Source: Branchipolynoe longqiensis (lineage: Eukaryota > Annelida > Polychaeta > Phyllodocida > Polynoidae). Taken from it: a stretch of DNA of 64,000 bases. Position 1 is the stretch's first letter. Each line of letters opens with the position of its first letter. The stretch is taken from the NCBI GenBank assembly GCA_030323885.1, contig CM059189.1:47871015-47935014 (forward strand). Reading direction: 5' to 3'. The notes below the pieces were generated by a model, which was not told the origin of the DNA, searched no databases, and saw only the letters and a program-made list of their open reading frames with translations. Positions 19,728-30,921 of this stretch are shown piece by piece. Position numbers and translations under genes: made by a program.

Positions 19728-20206
19728 CTCAGGCAAGTAACCACACAGACAGGTAGGCATGGGTAGTGTATTGATATCAGGGAGCCTAGGTGGTGTAATG
19801 GTTAGCACACTGGCCCGGAATGCAAAGTGATGTGGGTTTGAGTCCCGCTCTAGGCACAATATTTCCCATTTTCATCACCCCCCCATGACACTGGTTGCCG
19901 TGACCATGATCCTGTACAAGCTATGTGCTGTATGGTTGTTGAACCTACCCTGTGTATGTATGTGTAAGTGCATTACCTGTATGTATGTAATTGTAAGCAT
20001 TAAAAGACTTACAATTCCAGGGGTATGAGGGTAGTCGTCTGCACTGACCTCTCAGGCAAGTAACCACATAGACAGGTAGGCATGGGTAGTGTGTTGATAT
20101 CAGGGAGCCTAGGTGGTGTAATGGTTAGCACCCTGGCCCGGAAAGCAAAGAGATGTGGGTTCGAGTCCCGCTCTAGGCGCAATATTTCCCATTTTCATCA
20201 CCCCCA

Positions 20207-20215
<9 letters not shown>
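19728..20215 (+). repeat. Two S2 tRNA-like SINE units in direct repeat
   Basis: Both have the lead CTGCACTGACCTCTCAGGCA, the tRNA-like block starting GCCTAGGTGGTGTAATGGTT and ending TCGAGTCCCGCTCTAGGC, and the tail CAATATTTCCCATTTTCATC. The 5' seven bases GCCTAGG can pair with TCTAGGC, and the T arm GTGGG-TTCGAGT-CCCGC is intact; the anticodon arm is not. Family S2. The second ends in a TA run. Confidence 0.8.
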
Positions 20216-20237
<22 letters not shown>

Positions 20238-20325
20238 CAACTGAACAGCAATTAGAGTGCTAACCTGGCTGATCCAGTGCTTGAGTATTGAACTTAGCAC
20301 CTTCACATACATACTACATTAACGT

Positions 20326-20660
20326 TTGTTTGTTGTTTGTTTATTGTTTACATCCTAGCAACATCTAAGGTCATATCAGGACAGGTACTGACTTATGACA
20401 GACAGTGTTCACTCATGGCGACCTTATAGTGCTGCCCCCCTGGGATACCAGGCCACATGGCCTGATATCCACTGTCACATTATCCTGACACTGAGCCAAC
20501 CAGTCCTTGCCCTATCCTAATAATGCCGAGCACCTGGCTAGGAAGCGACAAGTATAAATTTTTACATCATTGGCTTGACTCGACCAGGGTTCGAACCCAC
20601 GATCTACTAACACGGGAGATGGACGCTCTAATTCATTCGCCCATCCTGTCTGGTTAACTA
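20326..20660 (-). repeat. S1 SINE, near full length
   Basis: 3' module and poly(AAAC)-type tail at the left, B box-like GTTCGAACCC at the right. Confidence 0.85.
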
Positions 20661-20689
20661 CTACATTAACAATAACTATATATATACCG

Positions 20690-20860
20690 AACGGTGTTAG
20701 GGTCGTTCTGATCACTACTCCTGTGTTAATCGGCACTGCCTAGTTGCATCATCATACTCCACTGATGCTTCGCCATGGATTCTTTTGTGTTTAACATACT
20801 CATTTCATATTAATTTTGAATTAAAAAAGAAATTGAATTTCATATTAATTTTGATGGTTT
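20690..20860 (-). repeat. Unclassified repeat R5, second copy
   Basis: Inverted match to 10570-10740, with an AT-rich internal duplication (TTCATATTAATTTTGA twice). Confidence 0.55.
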
Positions 20861-21191
20861 TTACTAACTGGTCACTTTGACCAGACTGTCATTGTGACCG
20901 CCCTAACACAATATTGGTCATGGGATTGATGTGAAACCTCGCATTAACCCATGACAAGAAATGGTAAAAAAAACATGCAGGCCAACAACCAGTGTCACAT
21001 AATCACCCTAGCCCCGGTCCCGGACAAGCGCTTCTGTCCAGTGCAGGCATACAAGCAAATGATAGCCATCACTCCTACGTGAGCGAATAAAAGCGAACGA
21101 TATAGGGGAGTGGTCAATCTGTGGAGATGATCGGTTCGAGAGGTTTTTACTGTAATACATTATACCACATGTAATGCGTGTAAATCCTTAC

Positions 21192-21340
21192 CATGTTGGG
21201 TGGTGACTCTAGTCCTGGTAAATAACGCAGCATCTAGCCAGGTCTCAGTCACTGCGCACAATACAACTACCGGAAGTTAAAGTAGTTCATGTACAGCCAC
21301 TGTCTACATCCGGGAACTCTGTACATTTAGAACAGGATAC
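21192..21340 (-). CDS. First exon of factor B-like gene: 5' UTR and start codon
   Basis: On the minus strand the sequence reads ACCACCCAAC, ATG (21194-21192), then a donor GTAAGG. The ATG has A at -3 and is the last codon of the exon, phase 0, matching the phase-0 acceptor of the signal-peptide exon at 18220. No other start fits that frame. The right limit of the UTR is not determined; I see no correctly oriented TATA box. An ETS-type motif ACCGGAAGT lies at 21269-21277, 75-85 bases upstream of the ATG. Confidence 0.6.
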
Positions 21341-21529
21341 TGGGAGTCACCGAGAAACTAACAAATCGCCGAAAAATGGGCACCCAAAGAACTCATATAA
21401 AAAAGTCAATAAAAGCGTTGTTTTGCTCAACATTCAAGTAGGTCTGTCTACTCGTTCATGAAAGAAATGCCATTGTGGGATACATGGCGTATAGAAGTGT
21501 GCTCCATATTAAGTAATTAATTGATTAAT

Positions 21530-21845
21530 CGATTAATTAATTTACAGATTGAAAAAAGTAAAGCTTGTTTTATTTAACGATGCCTCTAGAGCATATTGAT
21601 TTTTGTATCATCGGCTATTGGATGTCAAACATATGGTCATTCTAACATATTTCCTTGGAGAAACCCACTGCCACCACATAGGCTAGTCTTTCTGATAAGC
21701 AGAAAGTAGTCTTTTATATGCACTTTCCCACAGACAGGACAGCACATATGACAGTCTTTGATGAGCCAGTTGTGGACCACTGGTTGGAATGGAAAATAGC
21801 CCAAACTGCAAATGTGTCCACTGAGCAGGATTCACAGATTGAATA
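21530..21845 (-). repeat. S3 SINE preceded by an AT palindrome
   Basis: 21512-21543 is an ATTAAT/ATCGAT palindrome. 21556-21845 is S3 inverted, with CCACATAGGCTAGTCTTTCT, and TGTGGACCACTGGTTGGAAT near the head. Confidence 0.75.
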
Positions 21846-22943
21846 CATGTGATTATTGTGATCAATAAATTAAATTTGGCATCGAAAAGGTCGAAGAACC
21901 ACAGGGGTGGGGTGGGAATAATTATAAAACAACAAGATTGTGTTGGGTATTTAATATTCGCTCAACTTATACACTCAATCAATTCAGACAAATTCAATTT
22001 TTGTGGGAGTTAGTGGTATTAATATACCGGTTGTGGGCATCGGATGCCCACCCACCAAAGCACTGGACCTCCAGGTCCGAGCTGCCTGAAGCAAATGACA
22101 CCGTGGCAGCTGCTCAATGTATTGTAAAAATATACGGATTTTCGGTTTAGAATTGTATATTGGTAGACAGCATTATTATTCTTGGGCGATGGAGTGTGGA
22201 CGATGTTATGTAAACTAAAAGTAATAATATCCCACTCTCATCATGACATGATATAAGCTATGTGAAATATATGTTCATACATGATGCCTAAGATTAATGG
22301 AGAGGTGCTCCTATATAAGAGACAGTACATGATTGTTGAAATACTTCTCTATGCATTCATAAAGAGTGCAATTGGAGAAAAGACCATTTTAACAGAGATC
22401 TATTGTAACTCTTGCAACGACCTGTCCCTACATGACCACTGGGTGGGCACACCAGCCTAATCTGCATATACACACAGGGCACCACCTGGAGCTGGGTTGA
22501 GTGACAGCCACCCCTACTGGGGGAGGGTGCCACCCACCCTGACTGTGGAGGTGCCTGATTGGCTGGCTGTGGACTGCCCAGTCACCTGCATCCCATTGGC
22601 CCTCTGACCACACTAGCCTCAAAACCAAGATCATATTTCTAGACTCTGCTTCAGACACACTGGAGAGAGATCACTCTACTCCTGGCTCTTGAGTGAGACA
22701 CACCTACTCTTGAGCAGGAACCCCAGACACTCTGTCTGATGCTGGCTAAATTCATATATTCCAATTGAGTGTAACACAGCCATAGGACTCCTGTCCCATG
22801 GGCTGTGTACACTGCTTTCGATACAGGCTAAAGAGGTAATGATATCTTGTGTGGCTAGAAGGTCACTGGTAGGTGGACAGAAGTCGGAGTTAAAAAAGCA
22901 CAACTTCCCCACTGTTTATCTGAGTGACTTGTCTCCATTCTTC
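21846..22943. other. Intergenic sequence, nothing recognised
   Basis: Moderate GC in 22430-22700, no convincing frame or splice signals. It lies upstream of the factor B-like gene and may hold distal promoter sequence. Confidence 0.4.
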
Positions 22944-23228
22944 CTTAAAGTTGCATGGTCCGATGAAATATAATTTTGTCAAAATTAAAACAACTACTTA
23001 CATTTGATGCTATATATCCAACTTAGATACTGGTGCATTAGCTAATGATTTGGGACAGTATATACAGAAGAACCAGTGAGTTTATAACCTCACCCCTTTG
23101 AACACTCAGTTTGAAACACCCATTATGCAGGAAGGCCATTAACCAATTAGGCCAATCTCGTGACCCCATTAGCCCCCCCAACCAAGTAGGCCTGCTGTGC
23201 AGGGTCATAGAGGGGAAGGGGATATGAG
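22944..23228 (-). mobile_element. Second-type TTAAAGTTGCAT MITE, partial (N1)
   Basis: TTAAAGTTGCATGGTCCGAT end with an interior (AACCAATTAGGCCAATCTCG) matching the 525-bp copy at 62801-63327 and not the common 355-bp form. The right half is lost. Confidence 0.65.
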
Positions 23229-23501
23229 GTGGATGTGTGTGTATATGTCTGTGTGTTTCCTGACCTGACTTTACAGAGACAGACATACAAGAGCATACAC
23301 ACACAGACATACACACACAGACAGACACCCATAGATAGGCACACACAGACAGACATGCACAGACAGCACACACATACACAGAAACACACACATGCACACA
23401 CCCGACATACACAGACACACATACACCCAACCTGACTTTGCAGAGAGAGCCAGCCACACACACACACAGACACCCCCAGACAGACACATACAGACATACA
23501 C
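23229..23501. repeat. CA/CAGA-rich array
   Basis: Degenerate ACACAGACAGACA repeats with two copies of CCTGACTTTRCAGAGA; runs into the gap. Confidence 0.85.
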
Positions 23502-24001
23502 NNNNNNNNNNNNNNNNNNNNNNNNNNNNNNNNNNNNNNNNNNNNNNNNNNNNNNNNNNNNNNNNNNNNNNNNNNNNNNNNNNNNNNNNNNNNNNNNNNN
23601 NNNNNNNNNNNNNNNNNNNNNNNNNNNNNNNNNNNNNNNNNNNNNNNNNNNNNNNNNNNNNNNNNNNNNNNNNNNNNNNNNNNNNNNNNNNNNNNNNNNN
23701 NNNNNNNNNNNNNNNNNNNNNNNNNNNNNNNNNNNNNNNNNNNNNNNNNNNNNNNNNNNNNNNNNNNNNNNNNNNNNNNNNNNNNNNNNNNNNNNNNNNN
23801 NNNNNNNNNNNNNNNNNNNNNNNNNNNNNNNNNNNNNNNNNNNNNNNNNNNNNNNNNNNNNNNNNNNNNNNNNNNNNNNNNNNNNNNNNNNNNNNNNNNN
23901 NNNNNNNNNNNNNNNNNNNNNNNNNNNNNNNNNNNNNNNNNNNNNNNNNNNNNNNNNNNNNNNNNNNNNNNNNNNNNNNNNNNNNNNNNNNNNNNNNNNN
24001 N
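23502..24001. other. Assembly gap, 500 N
   Basis: Exactly 500 N, so a placeholder of unknown true length inside a tandem array. Confidence 0.98.
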
Positions 24002-25440
24002 CCCCCCAAACTTCCAGCTTATCACACTTCATGTCTACCCCCAACTTCCAGCGTGTCACTTTTCACATCTACCCCCCCCCCCCCAAACATCCACCTTGTC
24101 ACTCTTCATTTCTGCCCCCCCCAACTTCCAGCTTGTCACTCTTCACGTCTACCCCCCCCCAAACATCCAGCTTGTCACTCTTCATGTCTACCCCCCCAAA
24201 CTTCCAGCTAGTCACTCTTCACGTCTACCCCCCAGACTTCCAGCTTGTCACTCTTCATGTCTACCCCCCAGACTTCCAGCTTGTCACTCTTAATGTCTAC
24301 CCCCACCCTCAACTTCCATGTGTTTCACTCTCATGTCTATCTGCCCAAACTCCAGCTTGTCACTCTTCGGATACCACCCCCCTGCATACTTTTTTTTTTC
24401 AGCTTGTCACTCTTTCACGTCTACCCCCCCCCCCTCGACAAAAATTTTCAGTTGTGGCTTCCATGTCTACCCCCCCTGCAAACTTTCAGCTTGTCACTCT
24501 TCACGTCTACCCCCCCAAACTTCCAGCTTGTCACTCTCACGTCTACCCCCTCAAACATAGTTGTCACTCTTCATGTCTACGCCCCTGCAAACACCAGCTT
24601 GTCACTCTTTCACGTCTAACCCCCAAAACTTCCAGCATGTCACTCTTCATGTCTACCCCCCCCCAAACTTCCAGCTTGTCACTCTTCATGTCTACCCCCT
24701 CAAACTTCCAGCTTGTCACTCTCATGTTCTACTTCCCCCCCCCCAAACGTCCGCTCCACTTTTGTACTCTTCACGTCTACCCCGTCAAATTCCGCTTGGT
24801 CAATCTCGTCTACCCGCCCCCCAAACTTCAGCTTGTCACTCTTCGGTGTTCTCTGTGGCGGAGTGGTTAGAGTGTCTGACTTTTTTCTAAGTCAGACTCC
24901 TAATCTGAAGGTCGGTGGTTCGATTCCCCATGCCCCCAGCTCTGCCAATTTGGATTTCCACCGCTGTGGATAACTGACAGCGTCATCAAAGGCCGGTTGC
25001 TCTCATACCATGTCTATGTGGTGTGGGAGGTTAAAAATCCCTTGGGTCGGTAAAGGTGTAGGCTCGGGCTTTCTATCGACAAACTGTCTAATGGTGAAAA
25101 CAAGTCTATTCAGGCTTATCCATAATAGGCAGTATAAATCTTCAAGAACGTCTACCCCCCCAAACTTCCAGCTTGTCACTCTTCATGTCTACCCCCCCCC
25201 AAACTTTCAGCTTGTCACTCTTCACGTCTACCCCCCCAAACTTCCAGCTTGTCACTCTTCATGTCTACCCCCCCCCCAAACTTCCAGCTTGTCACTCTTC
25301 ACCTCTACCCCCTCAAACTTCCAGCTTGTCACTCTTCATGTCTACCCCCCCTCGAACTTACAGCGTGTCACTCTCATGTCTCCACCCCCCCCCCCTTGAA
25401 CTTGCAGCGTGTCACTCTTCACCTCGATCCCCCCACTCTA
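24002..25440 (+). repeat. 33-36-bp minisatellite interrupted by an S4 SINE
   Basis: Unit about CCCCCAAACTTCCAGCTTGT plus CACTCTTCATGTCTA, about 30 copies with variable C runs at 24002-24845 and 25147-25440. Long frames across it (VTLHVYPP, ACHSSCLPP) are repeat translations. Confidence 0.9.
24847..25146 (+). repeat. S4 SINE derived from a class II tRNA
   Basis: Head GTGGCGGAGTGGTTAGAGTG (A box-like), a long variable-arm stem GTCTGACTT/AAGTCAGAC and B box GGTTCGATTCC; then a 200-bp body ending AGTATAAATCTTCAA. Other copies at 33535-33837 and 40222-40520. tRNA-Ser or -Leu ancestry is likely. Confidence 0.85.
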
Positions 25441-25607
25441 CAGCTCTACTTACCATCTGTTTCCTCCTGCCCATACAGACCGGGCTAACCTTGTCCTGGT
25501 CTCAAAGTCAGCAACCCCTGCCCATATGTGAAAGGTCAACTTGGCAATATGCTTATTTAGAGGACAATGTCGTCTGTTCTTTCTTGTGTCTTTTTGTTTG
25601 TTTTGTT

Positions 25608-25930
25608 TTGTTGGGGTTTTACGTCCTAGCAACATCTATGACCATATCAGGACGGGTACCGACTTATGAGAGTGCACACTCATGGCGACGTTACAGGTAT
25701 CCGCCGCATTGGGAGATCAGGCCACTGGCACCATGGCCTGATTTTCCATGCAGTCACATCATCCTGCAACTGACCTAACCAGTCCTTGCCCTATCCTAGT
25801 GATGTCGAGCACCAGGCCAGGTAATGACAAGTATCAATTTTGTAAGTCATTAGCTTGACTCGGCTGGGAATTGAATTCCCAATTTCCGCACGGGAAGCCT
25901 GCGCTCTACTGATTCGGCCACCGCGCCCGG
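25608..25930 (-). repeat. S1 SINE, near full length
   Basis: From TTTTACGTCCTAGCAACATC to CTGATTCGGCCACCGCGCCC. 25441-25607 is unassigned; 25950-26020 includes a TA microsatellite. Confidence 0.85.
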
Positions 25931-26142
25931 TCTCTTAATTTTGTATGTGGTAAACTATCCATGTGTATATGCCATCAATGCATACATACAAATTTCCATA
26001 TATATATATATATATATATGTAAGAATCTTATGCATTAAATAATGTCACAAACAATAACAATACTCGACTCAAGATCCATAGCCACTCATGCATGATCAC
26101 TGGCAGTCATGAACCCTACATCAGACAAGTACCTGAGTACAG

Positions 26143-26550
26143 TCCCCACACTTGATCAGCGCCAGACACTTACACCCCCCCCCCCCCACACACACACACC
26201 CACCAACCGCACACTTGATTAGCGCCAGACACTTACACCCCCCCCCCACACACACACCCACCAACCGCACACTTGATCAGCGCCAGACACTTACCCCCCC
26301 CCCCCCCCCCCCACACACACACACCCACCAACCGCACACTTGATCAGCGCCAGACACTTACACACCCGACCACTTACACCCACACACACCCACACCCCCA
26401 CCCCACACTTGATCAGCGCCAGACACTTACACCCCCCACCCACACCCACACACCCACACACACCCCCCCCACCCCCATCCCACACTTGATCAGCGACAGA
26501 CACTTACACCCTCGTCAATACACCCCTCACCCCCACCCCCACACTGTCAT
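26143..26550 (+). repeat. About 65-bp minisatellite with poly-C/CA spacers
   Basis: Six units starting CACTTGATCAGCGCCAGACA, each followed by a C run and CACACACACC. 26060-26125 matches 31320-31385 (AACAATACTCGACTCAAGAT), an unclassified repeat. Confidence 0.9.
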
Positions 26551-26553
26551 TGG

Positions 26554-29400
26554 GCGCCGTGGCCTAATCGGTAGAGCGCGGGCCTCACGTGCGGAAGGTC
26601 GGGAGTTCGGTTCCCGATCGAGTGAAACCAATGACTTTAAAGTTGACACTTGTCATTTCCTAGCCTGGTGCTTGGCATTATTAGGATAGGGTAAGGACTG
26701 GTTAGCTCAGTGTCAGGATAATGTGACTGAGTGGAATATCAGGGCATGGTGCCACCGGCCTGATTTCCAGGACTATAAAGTCGCCGTGAGTGTGCACTGT
26801 CACAATTCGGTACTCGTCCTAGTATAGTCAAATAAATATAAATAAAACATTTATAAACCGCCAGATCCAGCAAGCCGTTCTCAGCTGTTTTACATAACAA
26901 ACAAATATACAGGAAAATAAATTTCACCTAGTTAAAAGCAGATTTAAACAAATGTGTCTTAAGACCTTTTTTAAAAGCACCAACAGATTTACAATCTGTG
27001 ATATATTCTGGCAGAGCATTCCACAGTCTCAGGGCAGCAATACTAATAGCACGATCCCCAAAGCCTTTGAGTCTGCTCCAAGGAACTGCTAACTGGCTGG
27101 AGACTGTGGAGCGCAGTGTTGAAACATTTGTTCTCTCCTGGAGCATATCTCTCATATATTCTGGAGCCTGATCATGCAAGGCACGATATACAAGAAGCAG
27201 CACCTTGAAATCAATTCTCTTCTCCACAGGAAGCCAGTGTAATGATTTCAGCACAGGAGTGATGTGATCAAATTTCTTTGTACCAGTCAACAACCTGTCA
27301 GCCGCATTCTGTATACGTTGCAGTTTTGAGATACTTGACAGCAGCATACCATACAAGAGAGCATTACAATAATCCAGGCATGAACCAATGAAAGCATGAG
27401 TAACCTTCTCTAACAAGTCATGTGTCAGGGCATCCTTGATGGATCTGAGATGTCTCAGTTGCATAAAGGATGCCCTACACACTGTCTTGATGTGATTAGA
27501 CATATCAAGAGTATTGTCAAAGATCACACCAAGGTTACGGGCTGACTCACTAGCTTGAACACTAGCATCACCAATTCTGAGATGGGTTTCATGTAGCCTA
27601 TCAGTGAAATAGGGAGTGGAGATAACCAAAACCTCAGTTTTCTCATCATTGAGTTTGAGCATATTTTTCATCATCCACTCCCTAATTTCACCAACACATT
27701 TCTCCATTATCTTCAGGCATTCAGACATGTCATCAAATACATCAAATGACAAATACAACTGTGAGTCATCCGCATATGTGTGTATTTTGATACCATGTTT
27801 GCGGGCAATGTCACAAATAGGTTCTTCTCATCGACACAACGGAATATATATATGAGTTCAGGCAAAGAGCCACAGCTTTCTCAATAACCTTGGAGAGAAA
27901 AGGTAGATTTGACACAGGGCGGTAGCTCTTAAACTGCTCTGGATCAAGAGTGGACTTTTGAAGAAGTGGACCTACTCTTGCAGACTTTAAAGGTGATGGA
28001 AATACACCACACTCCAATGATAAAGTCACAATTCCAGTGATAGTTGGCAACATCACATCAAGACACTCTTTAACAAGGGAAGTTGGTATTGGATCATTAT
28101 CACAGGTTGCACTGGACAAAGATAAAATCAATTTGGACACCTCATCCTCAGATAACGGAGTAAATGAGCAAAGTGATGCTGGACAACCATCCTCTATGTC
28201 AGGGTTTGTTTCAACATGGGAACCAATACCCCTCCGGATAACATCAATCTTGTTCTCAAAAGATTTAGCAAAGCCATCTGCCAGTGACTGCTTCAGGGCA
28301 TGAGATGGTAACACTGACGAATTACGGTGCAGAAGTGTATCTACCACTTTGAATAATGATTTAGCATTGGTTATTTTACTATAATAAAAGTCAGCTTTCG
28401 AATTTTCCTTTAACATTCGTAGCTCAGTATTTACCATTTTAAACATTCCACGATGTACTGTTAGACCTATTCTCTTCATTTATTTCTCCAACTTCCTCTT
28501 CCAAGGTTTGGCTTCGGATTTTGTGTCTGTGTACCAAGGTACCATGGGACGATCAACAACCAAACAGGATTTTTGAGGGGCATGCTTATCCAGTAAATTC
28601 TTAAGAGTACAATTGTACTGGGAAACAAGCTCATCAACAGATGAAGCTAATTCACACACCATTTCAGAGTTACTGATGTCTTCCCTGAACTGCGCAATAT
28701 CAATAGAACCATATTTTCGATAGGCAACACGTTTACAGGGGAAAGAGGGCTTACTCACATTGAGAATCGCATGAACCACACACTGGTCCAATATTTGGGA
28801 GGATACATATGACGATTTGAGCAAATTATCTGCCTGGCGGGAAACAACAAGGTCAATTGTATGTCCATCCTCATGTGTGGGTTCAGTGATAGTTTGTTGT
28901 AAGTCAAGTGAATGTAACAGATCAATAAGATGCTTTGTATCAGGTGAACGCTGAACATCCCAGTGTATATTGAAATCACCAATCATGATGAGTTTTGCAG
29001 GTTTCATCACAAGTTGATCAACAAGTTCTGTAAATTCAGTAAAGAATTGTTCACTTGTTATTCCATTCACACGTTTCCGTGGAATAAGGCGATACACAAC
29101 AAGTAACCTAATGTGAGTGTCACAGGATGTGAAGTATGCCTCCATGCATTCAAATGAAGCCTTATGATTTACAAACTTCACATCCAAAGATTTCTTGTAC
29201 AATACACCACCACCCTTTTTACATGATCTAGGTAGATGTCTTAATTTATACCCGTTGGGAGTCAAATCACCTAATGTCTTTTGATCAGAGTCACCCTCAT
29301 GAAACCAAGTTTCCGTCAGACCAAGAATATCAACATCGTTATCAGTTACATAATCAACTATGGTATGACCTTAGATGTTGCTAGGACGTAAAACAACAAC
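26554..29400 (+). repeat. S1 SINE split by a LINE
   Basis: The head (GGCCTAATCGGTAGAGCG, B box-like GGTTCCCGATCG) through GGTACTCGTCCTAG at 26554-26822, then the LINE, then the 3' module ATGACCTTAGATGTTGCTAG and (AAC)n tail at 29364-29400. Rejoining gives one normal S1. Confidence 0.85.
26827..29363 (-). pseudogene. CR1/L2-type LINE ORF2, internally deleted
   Basis: Minus-strand frames: 28480-29265 is the end of an apurinic-type endonuclease (LIMIGDFNIHWD; ...GHTIDLVVSR) and following linker, 27840-28479 is the RT N-terminal region (FKSYRPVSNLPFLSKVIEKA), and 26928-27825 is the RT palm from YADDSQ onward with the C-terminal region (HWLPVEKRIDFKVLLLVYRA, LRLWNALPEYI). A stop separates the first two (TAA next to 28480). 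Near 27830-27845 the sequence jumps from the finger motif straight to 15 residues before YADD, so the block with the first catalytic Asp is missing. Upstream endonuclease sequence is lost too. Inactive. 3' UTR about 26827-26927. Confidence 0.85.
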
Positions 29401-29561
29401 ACCCAACCAACCCACACTCTCACCACTACCACCCGCATCACCACTCCGTCCTCTCCAACAATTTATTGCCGCTCGCATTTTACTGAACTCAAATCGACGA
29501 TAGCCAGATAGCGGCAAGCACCACGTTGAACCCGTTCTCATCAGTCACCAACATTACTCAG

Positions 29562-30210
29562 AGGCATATCAGAGAGCGTGTATATAAACAGATGAGAGGG
29601 ACAACTCCCGCGAAAATCGGTAACACAGGCTACAGTGGCGTTCCTGGCGGTTAGTGTTGAACAAGCTTTGAGTTTGACGGTATGTGCAGTGCAAAACATT
29701 TGTTTTTATTCAAAATTAATAGAAATGCAGAAGCCTAACCTTATCAATTTAATATAATCCTTTTGGTAAACATGTTTTCTATATGTGTTCCAAGCGGTTT
29801 GTGTCTAGGTCGTGTGGTTTTAGAGATATTTCACTTTTTCTGTATGAAGATTGCTCACCGCCATTGACAATGCCTTGAGTTTGCCGTACGTGTAGTGCAA
29901 AACGTGTATTTTATTCAAAATTAATAGAAATACAGAACCCTAGCCATATGAATTTAATATAGTCTCATCGTTAAATATGTTTTCTATATGTGTTCCAAAC
30001 AGTTTGTTTCTATGTGGTGTAGTTTTAGAGATATTTCACTTTTTCTGTACGAAGATTGCTCACGGCCATTGACAATGCCTTGAGTTTGACAGCTGTGTCA
30101 TATACTGTTCAACAACCACCACTTGGAGCGCCACAGTCGGCAGCTGTTACACGGTCTAGTATGGGAGTTGTCCCTCTCATCTGTTTATATACACGCTCTC
30201 TGGGCATATA
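29562..30210. mobile_element. DNA element with about 40-bp inverted ends and an internal duplication
   Basis: Ends AGAGAGCGTGTATATAAACA...GAGGGACAACTCC and its inverse at 30165-30203; flanked by GGCATAT on both sides. Inside, a block of about 195 bp (TGCAGTGCAAAACATTTG... to ...GCCATTGACAATGCCTTGAG) is present twice, at about 29660-29880 and 29881-30085. No frame. TIR length suggests a MULE-like or similar non-autonomous transposon. Confidence 0.7.
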
Positions 30211-30292
30211 TAACTCATTAAATTAGAAGAAGTGAACAAGTCTTAGTCATTAATAGTAATACGCACCACCACCTGGCTATCCGCCGGATGCA

Positions 30293-30548
30293 GTGGCCGA
30301 ATCGGTAGAGCGCAAGCCTTCCATGCGGAAGGTCGGGAGTTCAATTCCTAGTCGAGTCAAACCAATGAGTTACAAAATTGATACTTGTTGCTTTTTGCTA
30401 TTTTAGCCTAGCGTTCGCCATTATTAGGATAGGGCAAGGACTGGTCAGCTCAGTGTCAGGATAATGTGACTGAGTGGGATATCAGGTCACAGGTCGGTAC
30501 CCGTCCTGATATAACCTTAGATGTTGCAAGGACGTATAACTCCAACAA
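30293..30548 (+). repeat. S1 SINE, slightly shortened
   Basis: Head CAGTGGCCGAATCGGTAGAG, B box-like AGTTCAATTCC; the middle segment between GATATCAGGTCAC and AGGTCGGTACC is deleted. Confidence 0.8.
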
Positions 30549-30599
30549 CCAACCACCACCTGGGTATCCAGCCCTGAGCTGCCTGTATGCATATATACA

Positions 30600-30870
30600 C
30601 CTACCGACGCGCCACCTAGTGGGTGATGGAAGTACACACTGATCCATGGAGGAAGTGTGTAGCGCGGGAACCAGCGCGCCAGTGTGTGGGCGACGCTGTG
30701 CAGTCTGCGCGCCTGTGTGGGCGGACCTGCGCAGTGTGACGCGCGGTGTCGGAGAGTGCGGGCGGATGTGTCCGCGAAGCAAGCCGCCCGGAAGTTCACC
30801 CTGCGGTGCTTGTGGTTTGCACACGGCGGGTCCATGCGGCAAGCTGATCGCATCATGCTGAAACTGTAAA
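30600..30870. other. CpG-rich island of unknown function
   Basis: Strongly GC- and CpG-rich in an AT-rich setting and not part of any repeat seen here. The plus strand has a 71-codon frame with 11 Cys (30646-30861). The minus strand has a good acceptor (TTATTTTCCCTTTTACAG, exon would start at 30865) leading into an open frame MMRSACRMDPPCANHKHRRV. I recognise no family. It could be an exon of an unseen gene or a promoter-like island for the GPCR gene 2 kb to the right. Confidence 0.35.
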
Positions 30871-30921
30871 AGGGAAAATAAGGAGGACCTCCAACTGTCG
30901 CAGTGTGTGCATATTCCTTGG

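Larger units (their letters stand above)
70..21192 (-). other. Complement factor B/C2-like gene (5' part, ten visible exons)
   Basis: Minus-strand gene assembled from exons at 21192 (ATG), 18157-18220, 16545-16739, 14217-14420, 11637-11843, 9425-9598, 8445-8560, 2265-2447, 1319-1466 and 70-186. The order is signal peptide, four CCP modules, linker, VWA. This is the factor B/C2 layout; the trypsin-like domain that should follow would lie left of position 1, so the assignment lacks its last domain. Each donor and acceptor pair agrees in phase (0, then 1 through the CCPs, 0 at linker/VWA, 0, 1, 1). Factor B is a secreted zymogen that binds activated C3 through the CCP and VWA domains and, once cleaved, supplies the protease of the alternative-pathway convertase. 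The number of CCPs varies in invertebrates (sea urchin Bf has five). SVEP1-like proteins place VWA before the CCPs, so they fit less well. Introns are full of mobile elements. Confidence 0.82.

Noticed and set aside
19788..19860. A functional tRNA gene
   Set aside because: Acceptor and T stems pair, but the anticodon arm does not, and the block is repeated with the same tail in several places: a SINE head.
21396..21403. TATAAAAA as promoter of the factor B-like gene
   Set aside because: It is on the plus strand, the wrong orientation for that gene.
24847..24930. A class II tRNA gene
   Set aside because: B box is good but the body continues into a 300-bp repeat present three times.
24100..25400. 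Frames with repeated VTLHVYPP or CHSSCLPP
   Set aside because: Pure minisatellite translation with variable C runs that shift frame.
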